Shown here: positions 23,262 through 31,626 of the stretch, one piece after another
How the letters are laid out: every line of letters starts with the position of its first letter
Numbering within the stretch: position 1 is the first letter of the stretch
DNA from: Streptomyces sp. NBC_00247
GTDB taxonomy: Bacteria; Actinomycetota; Actinomycetes; Streptomycetales; Streptomycetaceae
DNA: 64,000 nt
Assembly (NCBI RefSeq): GCF_036188265.1
Contig: NZ_CP108093.1
Span: 5,981,001-6,045,000, forward strand
Direction of reading: 5' to 3'
The notes under the pieces: generated by a model
Seen by the model: the letters and a program-made list of their open reading frames with translations, nothing else
Told to the model about the DNA's origin: nothing
Databases searched by the model: none
Position numbers and translations under genes: made by a program

Positions 23262-26090
23262 ATGACAGAGGACCTCTCCCCAGCCGAGCGCTACCACGCC
23301 TCCCGCCTCCGCCAGGCCGAGATGGCCACGGCGCTGTGGCCTTTCCGCGAGATGTACGAGTTCGAACTCGACCCCTTCCAGATCGAGGCCTGCAAGGCGC
23401 TGGAAGCGGGCAAGGGCGTGCTGGTCGCGGCCCCGACCGGTTCGGGCAAGACGATCGTCGGCGAATTCGCGGTGCACCTCGCCCTGGAACAGGGGCGCAA
23501 GTGCTTCTACACCACGCCGATCAAGGCGCTCTCCAACCAGAAGTTCGCCGACCTGGTCAAGCGCTACGGCGCCGACAAGGTCGGCCTGCTCACCGGTGAC
23601 AACAGCGTCAACTCCGACGCGCCGGTGGTCGTGATGACCACCGAGGTGCTGCGGAACATGCTGTACGCGGGCTCCCAGGCCCTCACCGGTCTCGGGTACG
23701 TCGTGATGGACGAGGTGCACTACCTCTCCGACCGCTTCCGGGGCGCGGTCTGGGAGGAAGTGATCATCCACCTGCCCGAATCCGTGACGCTGGTCTCCCT
23801 CTCGGCGACCGTCTCCAACGCGGAGGAGTTCGGCGACTGGCTGGACACCGTGCGCGGGGACACCGAGGTCATCGTCTCCGAGGAGCGGCCCGTTCCGCTC
23901 TGGCAGCACGTGCTGGCCGGACGTCGGATGTACGACCTCTTCGAGGAGGAGACCGACCACGGCGGCCGTGGTTCGGCGCGCCGCGAGACCAACCCCGACC
24001 TGATCAGGCTCGCCCGCATGGAGAGCCAGGCCGGGTACAACCCGCGCGACCGCCGGCGCGGCAAGATGGTGCGCGAGGCGGACCGCGAGCGCGAGCGCCG
24101 TCAGCGCAGCCGGATCTGGACGCCGTCCCGCCCCGAGGTGATCGACCGGCTGGACGCCGAAGGACTGCTGCCCGCCATCACCTTCATCTTCAGCCGGGCC
24201 GGCTGCGAGGCGGCCGTGCAGCAGTGCCTCGCCGCCGGGCTGCGGCTCAACGACGAGGACAAGCGACGTCTCGTGCGGGAGATCGTCGAGGAGCGGACCG
24301 CCTCCATCCCCACCGAGGACCTGCACGTCCTCGGCTACTACGAATGGCTCGAAGGGCTGGAGCGGGGCATCGCCGCGCACCACGCCGGCATGCTGCCGAC
24401 CTTCAAGGAGGTCGTGGAGGAGCTCTTCGTCCGCGGTCTCGTCAAGGCCGTCTTCGCCACCGAGACCCTCGCGCTCGGCATCAACATGCCGGCGCGCTCG
24501 GTGGTGCTGGAGAAGCTCGTCAAGTGGAACGGCGAGCAGCACGCGGACATCACGCCCGGCGAGTACACCCAGCTCACCGGCCGCGCGGGGCGCCGCGGCA
24601 TCGACGTCGAGGGCCACGCCGTGGTGCTGTGGCAGCGGGGCCTGGACCCGGCGGGGCTGGCCGGGCTCGCGGGAACGCGCACCTACCCGCTGCGCTCCAG
24701 CTTCCGTCCCTCGTACAACATGGCGGTCAACCTGGTGCAGCAGTTCGGGCGGCACCGCTCGCGCGAGCTGCTGGAGACCTCCTTCGCGCAGTTCCAGGCG
24801 GACCGCTCGGTCGTCGGGATCTCCCGCCAGGTCCAGCGGAACGAAGAGGGCCTGGAGGGGTACCGCGAGGGCATGACCTGCCACCTCGGGGACTTCGAGG
24901 AGTACGCCCGGCTGCGGCGGGACCTCAAGGACCGCGAGACCGATCTGGCCAAGCAGGGCGCTTCGCAGCGCCGTGCCGCGGCGGCCTCCTCGCTGGAGAA
25001 GCTGAAGCCCGGCGACATCATCCACGTGCCGACCGGCAAGTTCGCCGGCCTCGCACTGGTGCTGGACCCCGGAGTGCCCGCCGGGCGGACCAACGGACAC
25101 CGCGGCTTCGAGCAGCACGACGGTCCGCGCCCGCTGGTGCTCACCGCCGAGCGCCAGGTGAAGCGGCTGGCGTCGATCGACTTCCCGGTCCCGGTGGAGG
25201 CCGTCGAGCGGATGCGGGTACCCAAGACGTTCAACCCGCGCTCGCCCCAGTCCCGCCGCGATCTCGCCTCCGCCCTGCGGACCAAGGCCGGGCACATCGT
25301 GCCGGACCGCCACCGCAAGGGACGCGCGGCGGCGGCCGACGACCGGGAGATCGCGCGCCTGCGCACCGAGCTGCGGGCCCACCCGTGCCACGGCTGCGAC
25401 GAGCGCGAGGACCACGCGCGCTGGGCGGAGCGGTACCACCGCCTCAAGCGCGACACCCGGCAGTTGGAGAACCGCATCGAGGGACGGACGAACACCATCG
25501 CCCGCACCTTCGACCGGATCGTGGCCCTGCTGACCGAGTTGGACTACCTCCGCGCCAACGAGGTCACCGAGCACGGCCGCCGGCTGGCCAGGCTCTACGG
25601 CGAGCTCGACCTGCTGGCGAGCGAATGTCTGCGGGACGGCGTCTGGGAAGGGCTCAACCCGGCCGAACTCGCGGCCTGCGTCTCGGCGCTGGTCTTCGAG
25701 GCGCGGCAGGCGGACGACGCGGTGGCGCCCAAGCTGCCGTCCGGCCCGGCGAAGACCGCCATGGCCGAGATGGTCCGCATCTGGGGACGGCTCGACGCCC
25801 TGGAGGAGGACTTCAAGATCAGGCAGACCGAGGGGGTCGGCCAGCGCGAGCCCGACCTCGGCTTCGCCTGGGCGGTCTACATGTGGGCCTCCGGCCGCTC
25901 CCTGGACGAGGTGCTGCGCGAGGCCGAGATGCCCGCCGGCGACTTCGTCCGCTGGTGCAAGCAGGTCATCGACGTCCTCGGACAGGTGGCCGCGGCCGCC
26001 CCGCGCGAGGGCAGCACGGTGGCGAAGAACGCCCGCAAGGCCGTCGACGAGGTGCTGCGCGGAGTGGTGGCGTACAGCTCGGTGGGCTGA
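23262..26090 (+). CDS. helY: DEAD/DEAH-box RNA helicase, Ski2/Mtr4 family (HelY)
   Basis: A 942-residue superfamily 2 helicase. Motifs: Walker A APTGSGKT (about 57-64), VMDEVHYLSD (DEVH box), LSATVSN, and QLTGRAGRRGID (motif VI). The C-terminal half has the Ski2/Mtr4-type extension and a coiled-coil arch. It probably unwinds structured RNA. ATG 23262 lies ten bases after TAGGCT, which would leave a leader of only a few bases. An upstream in-frame start at 23238 overlaps that box and is rejected. Its place after tatC matches the mycobacterial order. Confidence 0.93.
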   Translation: MTEDLSPAERYHASRLRQAEMATALWPFREMYEFELDPFQIEACKALEAGKGVLVAAPTGSGKTIVGEFAVHLALEQGRKCFYTTPIKALSNQKFADLVKRYGADKVGLLTGDNSVNSDAPVVVMTTEVLRNMLYAGSQALTGLGYVVMDEVHYLSDRFRGAVWEEVIIHLPESVTLVSLSATVSNAEEFGDWLDTVRGDTEVIVSEERPVPLWQHVLAGRRMYDLFEEETDHGGRGSARRETNPDLIRLARMESQAGYNPRDRRRGKMVREADRERERRQRSRIWTPSRPEVIDRLDAEGLLPAITFIFSRAGCEAAVQQCLAAGLRLNDEDKRRLVREIVEERTASIPTEDLHVLGYYEWLEGLERGIAAHHAGMLPTFKEVVEELFVRGLVKAVFATETLALGINMPARSVVLEKLVKWNGEQHADITPGEYTQLTGRAGRRGIDVEGHAVVLWQRGLDPAGLAGLAGTRTYPLRSSFRPSYNMAVNLVQQFGRHRSRELLETSFAQFQADRSVVGISRQVQRNEEGLEGYREGMTCHLGDFEEYARLRRDLKDRETDLAKQGASQRRAAAASSLEKLKPGDIIHVPTGKFAGLALVLDPGVPAGRTNGHRGFEQHDGPRPLVLTAERQVKRLASIDFPVPVEAVERMRVPKTFNPRSPQSRRDLASALRTKAGHIVPDRHRKGRAAAADDREIARLRTELRAHPCHGCDEREDHARWAERYHRLKRDTRQLENRIEGRTNTIARTFDRIVALLTELDYLRANEVTEHGRRLARLYGELDLLASECLRDGVWEGLNPAELAACVSALVFEARQADDAVAPKLPSGPAKTAMAEMVRIWGRLDALEEDFKIRQTEGVGQREPDLGFAWAVYMWASGRSLDEVLREAEMPAGDFVRWCKQVIDVLGQVAAAAPREGSTVAKNARKAVDEVLRGVVAYSSVG

Positions 26091-26109
26091 GGCCGCACGG
26101 ACGACGGAA

Positions 26110-26138
26110 CGGGCCCGGGGCGTGATGCCCCGGGCCCG
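26110..26138. terminator. Bidirectional terminator between helY and the SapA-like gene
   Basis: A perfect 12-bp stem, CGGGCCCGGGGC with GCCCCGGGCCCG, and a 5-base loop between convergent genes. Confidence 0.75.
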
Positions 26139-26185
26139 CCGTACACCGTCCGGAATACCGCCTCCTGCGGCGCGGCGGCGCGGGG

Positions 26186-26635
26186 TCAGCCGATGGTGGT
26201 GACCCGCTGCTCCCTCAGGGCGGCGCAGTTGGAGTTCTCCACCGACACGTGGATGTTGTCGATGTTGCCGCCCCAGCTGACGCAGTGGCCCTTGCCGTAG
26301 ACCCGCCCCGGGCCCGCGTACGAGGTGTAGTTGCCGTAGTCCTCGGCCCAGGCGTCGGTGTCCGGCACGTATATGTACGCGGACATGTACTTCACGGTGC
26401 CCGGGTTGGAGCGGATGGTCGCGACGCAGTTGTTGCCGTTCGCGGAGTTGTACGTGAGGTAGACGGTGCCCAGCGATCCGACGGGCGCCGAGCCCACGGT
26501 CTGGTAGGCACTGCCGCAGACCCCCTGCGGCGTGACGTTGGGCGCGGCCTGGGCGGCGGCGCCGAACGCCGCCGTGGTCCCCACCACCAGCGCGGTCAAC
26601 GCCCCGGCAGTCGCGGCAATACGCGCGAATCCCAT
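26186..26635 (-). CDS. Spore-associated protein A (SapA) family secreted protein
   Basis: A 149-residue exported protein. The signal peptide (about 1-31) ends in AAAQAAP. The mature part has four cysteines (in GVCGSAY, NNCVAT, GHCVSW, NSNCAA), likely two disulfides, and the family features VGSLGTVYLTYNSANGNNCV and YTSYAGPGRVYGKGHCVSWGG. SapA is a small protein found on Streptomyces aerial hyphae and spores; its activity is unknown. The ATG has AAGGGGG seven bases upstream. A small GAGC/GCTC hairpin lies in the upstream region. Confidence 0.85.
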   Translation of the reverse strand: MGFARIAATAGALTALVVGTTAAFGAAAQAAPNVTPQGVCGSAYQTVGSAPVGSLGTVYLTYNSANGNNCVATIRSNPGTVKYMSAYIYVPDTDAWAEDYGNYTSYAGPGRVYGKGHCVSWGGNIDNIHVSVENSNCAALREQRVTTIG

Positions 26636-26842
26636 AATTTCCCCCTTGTCACTTCAAGAGCGTTTTGCTCCCACTTGATGTGACCGCCGAAGGGCACGGA
26701 AGGTTGCACCCGCTTTTCGAAGAGTTGCCGAAGAACCGGGCGGATTCCGCCGGGGACGCGGGGGAGACATACGGGAGGGAGAACAGGGGCTGGTGTGGTC
26801 GCACGCGGGAGATTCGCAGCGCGTCGCGCCGTGCCGTCCCGC

Positions 26843-27868
26843 TCAGCGGCGGCGCTTCTCGGGCTTCTCCCGCTTCTCGAACAGGGAGCGCCGGGCCGCC
26901 CGGGTGCGCAGAGCCCGGTAGCGGAGGGCGTCGAACGGCTCGGGGTAGTAGCGCCAGGGCAGGCCGTTCAGATGGCCGTCGACGTGGCGGAACTGCACCA
27001 CGGCCTCGCGGTACCGCCCCTGGTGGACGAGGACGTAGCCCACGAGGTGGCGCACGTACGGCAACCGGGCATGATCGTCGGGTGCGGCGGCGATGTCCAC
27101 CAGCGCGGCGTCGACCATGGCGCGCACCCGCGGTGAACCGAAGGACGCGGCGGGCGGTGCCATGTCGCTGTTCTCGAACCACGCGATCAACGGGAGAGCC
27201 GCCAGCAGGCTCCCCTCGGGAGCGTCGTCGGCGGCCTTCTCCGCGAAGTCTCGAGCGATCTGCTTGGAGCCGTGCCACTTGGCGCACCAGTACTGCAAGG
27301 CGCTGAGGTGCGCGTCGAAGTGGTGCGGGGCGCGCTCCGTGATCTCCCGCCACAGAAGATGCATGTCACGGTTCGGATAGCTGAGCCCCATCGCCATCCA
27401 GACCTCGGCGACGTGGGGCGTCGGGTCCGCCGGGTTGAGCCGGGCGGCCCGTACCAGGTCGTCGCGGGAGTCCCACAGCGCCTGGTGGAAGCGCGCGAAC
27501 TTCGCCCTGGACGTCGCGCTCGCCCCCAGCTTGCCCCGGAGCCTCCACGCGTACGCGATCCGGGTGCGCGCACGGACCACCGCCGCGTCCGGGTCGTAGG
27601 GCCGGGCGGCCTCCCATGCCAGCAGCCACCCGTCCCCGTTGCGGGCCGCGACCCGGCCCAGGACGTCGCTGTACAGGGCGCGACGCTCCCAGTCCTCGCC
27701 GGTCTCGGCCAGGAGCCGCGCCGCCGGCTCCCACTTCCGCCGCCGCGCCGCGGCGGCGGCCTTCCGCAACGCGGGATCCGGACCCGCCAGTTGGCGGGTC
27801 TGCCACCTCAGCGGGAGGAGGAAGAACCAGAACAGGCAGACGACTGCCACCAGGACCAGGAACGACAC
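26843..27868 (-). CDS. Membrane-anchored helical-repeat (TPR-like) protein, function unknown
   Basis: A 341-residue protein. The first 20 residues (SFLVLVAVVCLFWFFLLPL) are a membrane anchor; the rest is Ala/Arg/Trp-rich helical sequence with TPR-like pairs. The block HHFDAHLSALQYWCAKWHGSKQIA resembles what I recall of DUF4034-type Streptomyces proteins. The start is uncertain: GTG 27868 is chosen because it places the anchor at the N-terminus and has GGGG nine bases upstream; TTG 27883 is an alternative, and the frame stays open to 27970. The 26636-26842 stretch downstream holds the sapA-like promoter. Confidence 0.7.
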   Translation of the reverse strand: MSFLVLVAVVCLFWFFLLPLRWQTRQLAGPDPALRKAAAAARRRKWEPAARLLAETGEDWERRALYSDVLGRVAARNGDGWLLAWEAARPYDPDAAVVRARTRIAYAWRLRGKLGASATSRAKFARFHQALWDSRDDLVRAARLNPADPTPHVAEVWMAMGLSYPNRDMHLLWREITERAPHHFDAHLSALQYWCAKWHGSKQIARDFAEKAADDAPEGSLLAALPLIAWFENSDMAPPAASFGSPRVRAMVDAALVDIAAAPDDHARLPYVRHLVGYVLVHQGRYREAVVQFRHVDGHLNGLPWRYYPEPFDALRYRALRTRAARRSLFEKREKPEKRRR

Positions 27869-27912
27869 CGCGGATGACCCCAAGACTCTCTGCGCGCAGG
27901 GAGACGGGAAGA

Positions 27913-27939
27913 CCCCCGCCCCGGTGGCGTGGGCGGGGG
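27913..27939 (-). terminator. Terminator after the monooxygenase gene
   Basis: CCCCCGCCC and GGGCGGGGG form a perfect 9-bp stem between the monooxygenase stop and the next minus-strand gene. Confidence 0.6.
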
Positions 27940-28033
27940 CAACCGTCGGTCCGACGCACCCGGCCGTCACGCCGAATGATCATCGTAAGTGTGCTTTCCG
28001 GCCGTGGCACCGGTGGACGGGCCCGAAACCGGT

Positions 28034-29137
28034 TCAGGCGGCCGACGTCCTCGCGGCGTCCCGCTTGGCGACTTCCTCCCGCACGATCGGGATCACGTGG
28101 CGGCCGAAGTCGATCGCGTCGTCGAGCAGGTCGTAGCCCCGGGCGGACAGGATCTCGACCCCCAGGTCGTGGTAGTCGAGGAGGGCCTGGGCGACCGTCT
28201 CCGGAGTACCCACCAGAGCCGTGGAGTTGCCCGCACCGCCGGTCTCCCCCGAAGTCGGCGTCCACAGCGCGCGGTCGTGGCGCTCCCCCCGTCCCGCGAC
28301 GGCCAGCAGCCGCTGCGAACCCGCGTTCTGCGGATCGGTCAGCGGGTGACGGCGACTCGAGGGAGCACCCGCCTTGCGGGCCTTGATCCGGTCGAGCGTC
28401 CGATGCGCCTTCTCCCAGGCGAGTTCCTCGGTGGGGGCGATGATCGGGCGGAACGCCACCTGGATCCTCGGTACGTCGGTGCGCCCCGCCGCCTTCGCCG
28501 CCGCTTTCACCGACGCGATCTGCTCGGCGGTCTCGGCCAGGGGCTCGCCCCAGAGGCAGAAGATGTCGGCCTCGGCGCCCCCTGCCGCGTACGCCGCCGG
28601 GGAGGAACCGCCGAACGAGACCTGCGGGTGCGGCTGCTGCACGGGGAAGGTGTCGCTCACGAAGTCGTTGAAGCGGTAGTGCGTGCCCTCGTGGTCGAAG
28701 GGTTCGTGCGAGGTCCACGCCCTCTTGATGATCTGGATCGCCTCACGGGTGCGGGCGTACCGCTCGTCCTTGGTGAGGAAGTCGCCCTCGCGCTGCTGCT
28801 CGTGGTCGTTGCCGCCGGTGATGAAGTGGACGGCGAGCCGGCCGTCGCTGATCCGGTCCAGCGTGGCGAAGGTCTTCGCGGCGAACGTCGGGTACGAGAC
28901 GTTGGGCCGGTGCGCCACGAGGATCTGGAGCCGGTCCGTACGCGCGGCGATGAACGCGGCTGCCGGGGACGGGTCGGGGGAGCCGGAACCGTAGGCGAAG
29001 AGCACCCGGTCCCAGCCGTGGTCCTCGTGGGCGCGGGCCAGCTTGAGCGTGTACTCCTTGTCGAAGGACGCTCCCGAGCGGGGCGTCACCTCGGAACCCT
29101 CGTTGGTCGCGGCGATGCCGAGGAACTCTACGGGCAT
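28034..29137 (-). CDS. LLM-class flavin-dependent monooxygenase, SsuD-like
   Basis: A 367-residue luciferase-like TIM-barrel enzyme. It starts VEFLGIAATNEGSEVTPR and contains HPNVSYP-type sequence AHRPNVSYPTFAAKTFATLD, the flavin-site GGNDHEQQREGDFL, YAR in ERYARTREA and FGGSSPAAYA. These match alkanesulfonate monooxygenase, which uses FMNH2 and oxygen to release sulfite from sulfonates. No SsuE reductase or ABC transporter is adjacent. A 25-codon leader ORF of the sulfur-gene type lies 103 bases upstream, which supports a role in sulfur supply. Confidence 0.87.
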   Translation of the reverse strand: MPVEFLGIAATNEGSEVTPRSGASFDKEYTLKLARAHEDHGWDRVLFAYGSGSPDPSPAAAFIAARTDRLQILVAHRPNVSYPTFAAKTFATLDRISDGRLAVHFITGGNDHEQQREGDFLTKDERYARTREAIQIIKRAWTSHEPFDHEGTHYRFNDFVSDTFPVQQPHPQVSFGGSSPAAYAAGGAEADIFCLWGEPLAETAEQIASVKAAAKAAGRTDVPRIQVAFRPIIAPTEELAWEKAHRTLDRIKARKAGAPSSRRHPLTDPQNAGSQRLLAVAGRGERHDRALWTPTSGETGGAGNSTALVGTPETVAQALLDYHDLGVEILSARGYDLLDDAIDFGRHVIPIVREEVAKRDAARTSAA

Positions 29138-29240
29138 GGCGAAGCCTCATCTTCTGCTGCGGTGGGGTGGCGGTGGCACCGGCCGGGCGGTGCGGGGGCC
29201 GCCCTGCCGTCGTGCTGTCGTCGTGCTGACGGAGAAGCAG

Positions 29241-29318
29241 TCAGGGACGACAGGACGCCGACCACACCCGACCGAAGTCGATGTGGTCGCGGGTGACCAA
29301 CCGCAGCTGAGGACGCAT
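29241..29318 (-). CDS. Putative leader peptide of the sulfur-assimilation type
   Basis: A 25-codon ORF (ATG at 29318, TGA at 29241). It ends RDHIDFGRVWSASCRP. Short leader peptides with RxHIDLxRVxSAxCR ends are known upstream of Streptomyces sulfur genes. The Cys-Arg-Pro end fits control by cysteine-tRNA supply or ribosome stalling, but this is inference. It precedes the SsuD-like gene on the same strand. No strong ribosome binding site is visible (GGACGG directly upstream). I found no such family member elsewhere in the window. Confidence 0.75.
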   Translation of the reverse strand: MRPQLRLVTRDHIDFGRVWSASCRP

Positions 29319-29350
29319 CCGTCCAGTGGATCAGCCGGATCGGTGCGGCG

Positions 29351-30035
29351 TCAACGGGGTGTCCGAGCGGTGGTCAAGGTGGGCGCGGCGGGGCTCAGCG
29401 GGCGCGGGTGCGTCCCCGCGCTCGTCCAGGCGCGGGGCGAGGGCGCTGGGCGGGCGGCGGCCGGGTCGCCGCCGTCCAGGGCCACCCGGATCAGCTCGTG
29501 GAGGACCGCCGTGCCCTCCCAGGCTGCCGGATCGCCGTGCGTCAGGGCCGCGGTCCGCCGTGCGGCGTCCATCGTGGCGGCGCGGGCCCCGGCCTCGTCG
29601 CCGGGGCCGCGTCCTGCCGTACGGGCGAAGCGGACGGCCGATCCGGCCGCCCGCATCAGTGAGCCGTTGCCCGCCGCGCCGCCCTCCACCTGGAAGTGGA
29701 GGGCGGCCGCCAGGTCCCAGGGGTCACCGCCGAGCAGGACGGTCTCCGTCTGGATGCCGATGTCCTTGGGGTCTCCGGCGGCCCACCGGCGAAACCGGTC
29801 GAAGACGTCGGGGAGGTCGAGTCCGTCCCGGTCCAGCAGGGACTCGGCGACGAGTGCGGCCATCTGCGTGTCGTCGGTCGCCTCGCCCGGGTCCCAGCCG
29901 CCGCCCCCGCACATCGTGCCGGTGCCGTCCGGGAAGCGGGCCGACCAGATTCCGGCCGGCCCGAACTCGAAGGGTGCTCCCAGCGCTCCCCGACCGACGA
30001 GCCGACGACGGCGCCCACCACACGGTCCTGCCTGT
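29351..30035 (-). pseudogene. ADP-ribosylglycohydrolase (DraG/ARH) remnant, frameshifted and truncated
   Basis: Read on the minus strand, one frame gives DRVVGAVVGSSVG and the next gives ALGAPFEFGPAGIWSARFPDGTGTMCGGGG, then TDDTQMAALVAESLL and EGGAAGNGSLMRAAG. Together these match the N-terminal two thirds of ADP-ribosylglycohydrolases, joined by a one-base deletion near 29987 inside the expected Gly-Asp-Ala. The C-terminal third, which carries the second metal-binding Asp pair, is missing and replaced by Pro/Ala-rich sequence up to the stop at 29351. The 5' limit is approximate because no start codon is evident. An assembly error could explain the frameshift but not the lost end. Confidence 0.78.
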
Positions 30036-30089
30036 CACCCCGCCCCAGGGGTGCACCGTACGGCCCGCGCGTCCGGGCTGTCGGGGCCG

Positions 30090-30611
30090 TCAGCCCCGGG
30101 AACCCGGTGTTCCTCGTCCTCCCGTGGCCTTCGTCCCGGCCTTGCCGCCTGCCGAACCGCCGCTCTTCATCGAGGCGGCCGCGCAGATCAGCCCCAGGAC
30201 CACGGCGAGTCCGCCGATGATGACGTTGTTCAGGACGACCCCGAGATCGGGGCCGCTGCCCACGATCCACGGTGCGACGATCATCCAGGCGCCCATCGCG
30301 CAGATCGCCCAGCTCAGGCCGTACATCCGGGACGGGGACGCGGTGATGCCGAGGCCCAGTACCGCGAGAGCGATACCGATGATCAGGTTGTGCTGCACCA
30401 GCGCGGGCTGGCTCGACGTGAAGTGGAGCACCCAGGGCGACACCGCGCAGTACAGACCGAGCAGGAACACCGGCGCGTCCACGAGGGCGACGTCGCGGCC
30501 GCCGAGCGTGCGGTTGTACCGCTCGCGCATCTCCGGGAGGTCCGGGTGGTCCGCCATGTCGGCATGCGCGTCCGCGCGGGTGTGGGCACGGGTGTGTGAG
30601 AGGTCGGACAT
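30090..30611 (-). CDS. SPW-repeat membrane protein
   Basis: A 173-residue protein with about four membrane segments and the SPW/APW signatures AVSPWVLHF and VAPWIVGSG that define the SPW repeat family. The first 40 residues are cytoplasmic and His/Asp-rich; the tail is Gly/Lys/Arg-rich. AAAGGAGACGACTC before the ATG at 30611 is a strong ribosome binding site. The function of the family is unknown. The 30612-30800 stretch is GC-rich with one T/A-rich patch near 30710-30722 that may hold its promoter. Confidence 0.85.
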   Translation of the reverse strand: MSDLSHTRAHTRADAHADMADHPDLPEMRERYNRTLGGRDVALVDAPVFLLGLYCAVSPWVLHFTSSQPALVQHNLIIGIALAVLGLGITASPSRMYGLSWAICAMGAWMIVAPWIVGSGPDLGVVLNNVIIGGLAVVLGLICAAASMKSGGSAGGKAGTKATGGRGTPGSRG

Positions 30612-30800
30612 GAGTCGTCTCCTTTGCGGTCCCGTGGGTCCGCCCGCCGCCGACCTGATCCGGTGCGAAAGCCCGGGGCGCGAGCGGTGCCTCTTTCCCC
30701 CATGGTGCGCTTATCTCCCATTTATGCGCCGGGACCGGAGGCGGTTGACCGCGTAAAGCACGGCCCGTTCACCGGGGCGGTCAACCGGGCCCGCGCGAAA

Positions 30801-30842
30801 GGGGGTTGCCGGGTGGTGGTGGTGCGCCACCCGGCAACCCCC
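30801..30842 (-). terminator. Terminator after the fasciclin gene
   Basis: Perfect 16-bp arms (30801-30816 and 30827-30842) with a 10-base loop, just past the stop of the minus-strand fasciclin gene. Confidence 0.8.
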
Positions 30843-30876
30843 TCATGGTGATCCGGCCCTCATCGGGGTCCGCAGG

Positions 30877-31521
30877 CTACTGGGGCGGCATCAGGACCGA
30901 GTCGACGATGTAGACCGTGGCGTTGGCCGTCCGGACGTTGCCGCAGACGATCTTCGCGCTGTCGTTCACGGTGTACGTCGTGTCCGAGCCGGACGTCGTC
31001 AGCTCGCTCTTCTCCAGGGTGTCGAAGGAGCCGTTCGACAGCTGCTTCGGGGCGATCTTCTGGCCGACCACGTGGTAGGTGAGGACCTTGGTCAGCTCCT
31101 CCTTGTTGGCGAGCAGCTTCTCCAGGTCGGCCTTCGGGACCTTGGCGAACGCCTCGTTGGTCGGAGCGAACACCGTGATGTTCTCCGCGCTGTTCAGGGT
31201 GTCGACCAGCCCCGCCGCCTTGACGGCGGTGACCAGGGTGGCGAGCTCCGGGTTGTTCGAGGCGGCGGTGGCGACCGGGTCCTGCGCCATGCCGTCGAAG
31301 GAACCCGCGCCGTTCTTCGGCACGGACGAACAGGCCGGGCCGAACGGCTCGTCGGCGGGCATGGCGGCACTCGCCGACGCACTCGCCGAGGACGCCTTGT
31401 CGGCGCCGGAGCCGGAGGCCGAGTCCTTGGTGTCGGAAGAGGAGCAGGCCGTCATGGCGAGGGGCAGCAGGGCGGCGGCCGAGACGGCGACGGCGATACG
31501 ACGGAGGTGCAGGGCGTTCAT
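30877..31521 (-). CDS. Fasciclin-domain lipoprotein (MPT83/MPT70-like)
   Basis: A 214-residue exported lipoprotein. The signal peptide ends in the lipobox LAMTAC with Cys26; a Ser/Ala-rich spacer follows; the FAS1 domain spans about 75-213 with NPELATLVTAVKAAGLVDTLNSAENITVFAPTNEAF and the H-box LTYHVVGQ. FAS1 domains mediate adhesion or protein contacts. In Mycobacterium such proteins (MPT70/MPT83) are controlled by SigK and RskA, and here a SigK-like system lies 2 kb upstream. AGGAGA precedes the ATG. It is 105 bases after the oxidoreductase gene and probably in the same transcript. Confidence 0.93.
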   Translation of the reverse strand: MNALHLRRIAVAVSAAALLPLAMTACSSSDTKDSASGSGADKASSASASASAAMPADEPFGPACSSVPKNGAGSFDGMAQDPVATAASNNPELATLVTAVKAAGLVDTLNSAENITVFAPTNEAFAKVPKADLEKLLANKEELTKVLTYHVVGQKIAPKQLSNGSFDTLEKSELTTSGSDTTYTVNDSAKIVCGNVRTANATVYIVDSVLMPPQ

Positions 31522-31626
31522 GGTGTTCTCCTGGTTCGGATGTTGGTGCCTGTCCGGGCTGTCGAGCGGCCCGGACGGTTCGGTCGTGGAACGGGAAGGT
31601 GGAACTGCCGCGGTGGTGACAGGGGC

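Noticed and set aside
31522..31626. A third SigK-type promoter directly before the fasciclin gene
   Set aside because: CCGAAC-like sites occur, but no CCATCC-like box stands 15-18 bases upstream; co-transcription with the oxidoreductase is simpler.
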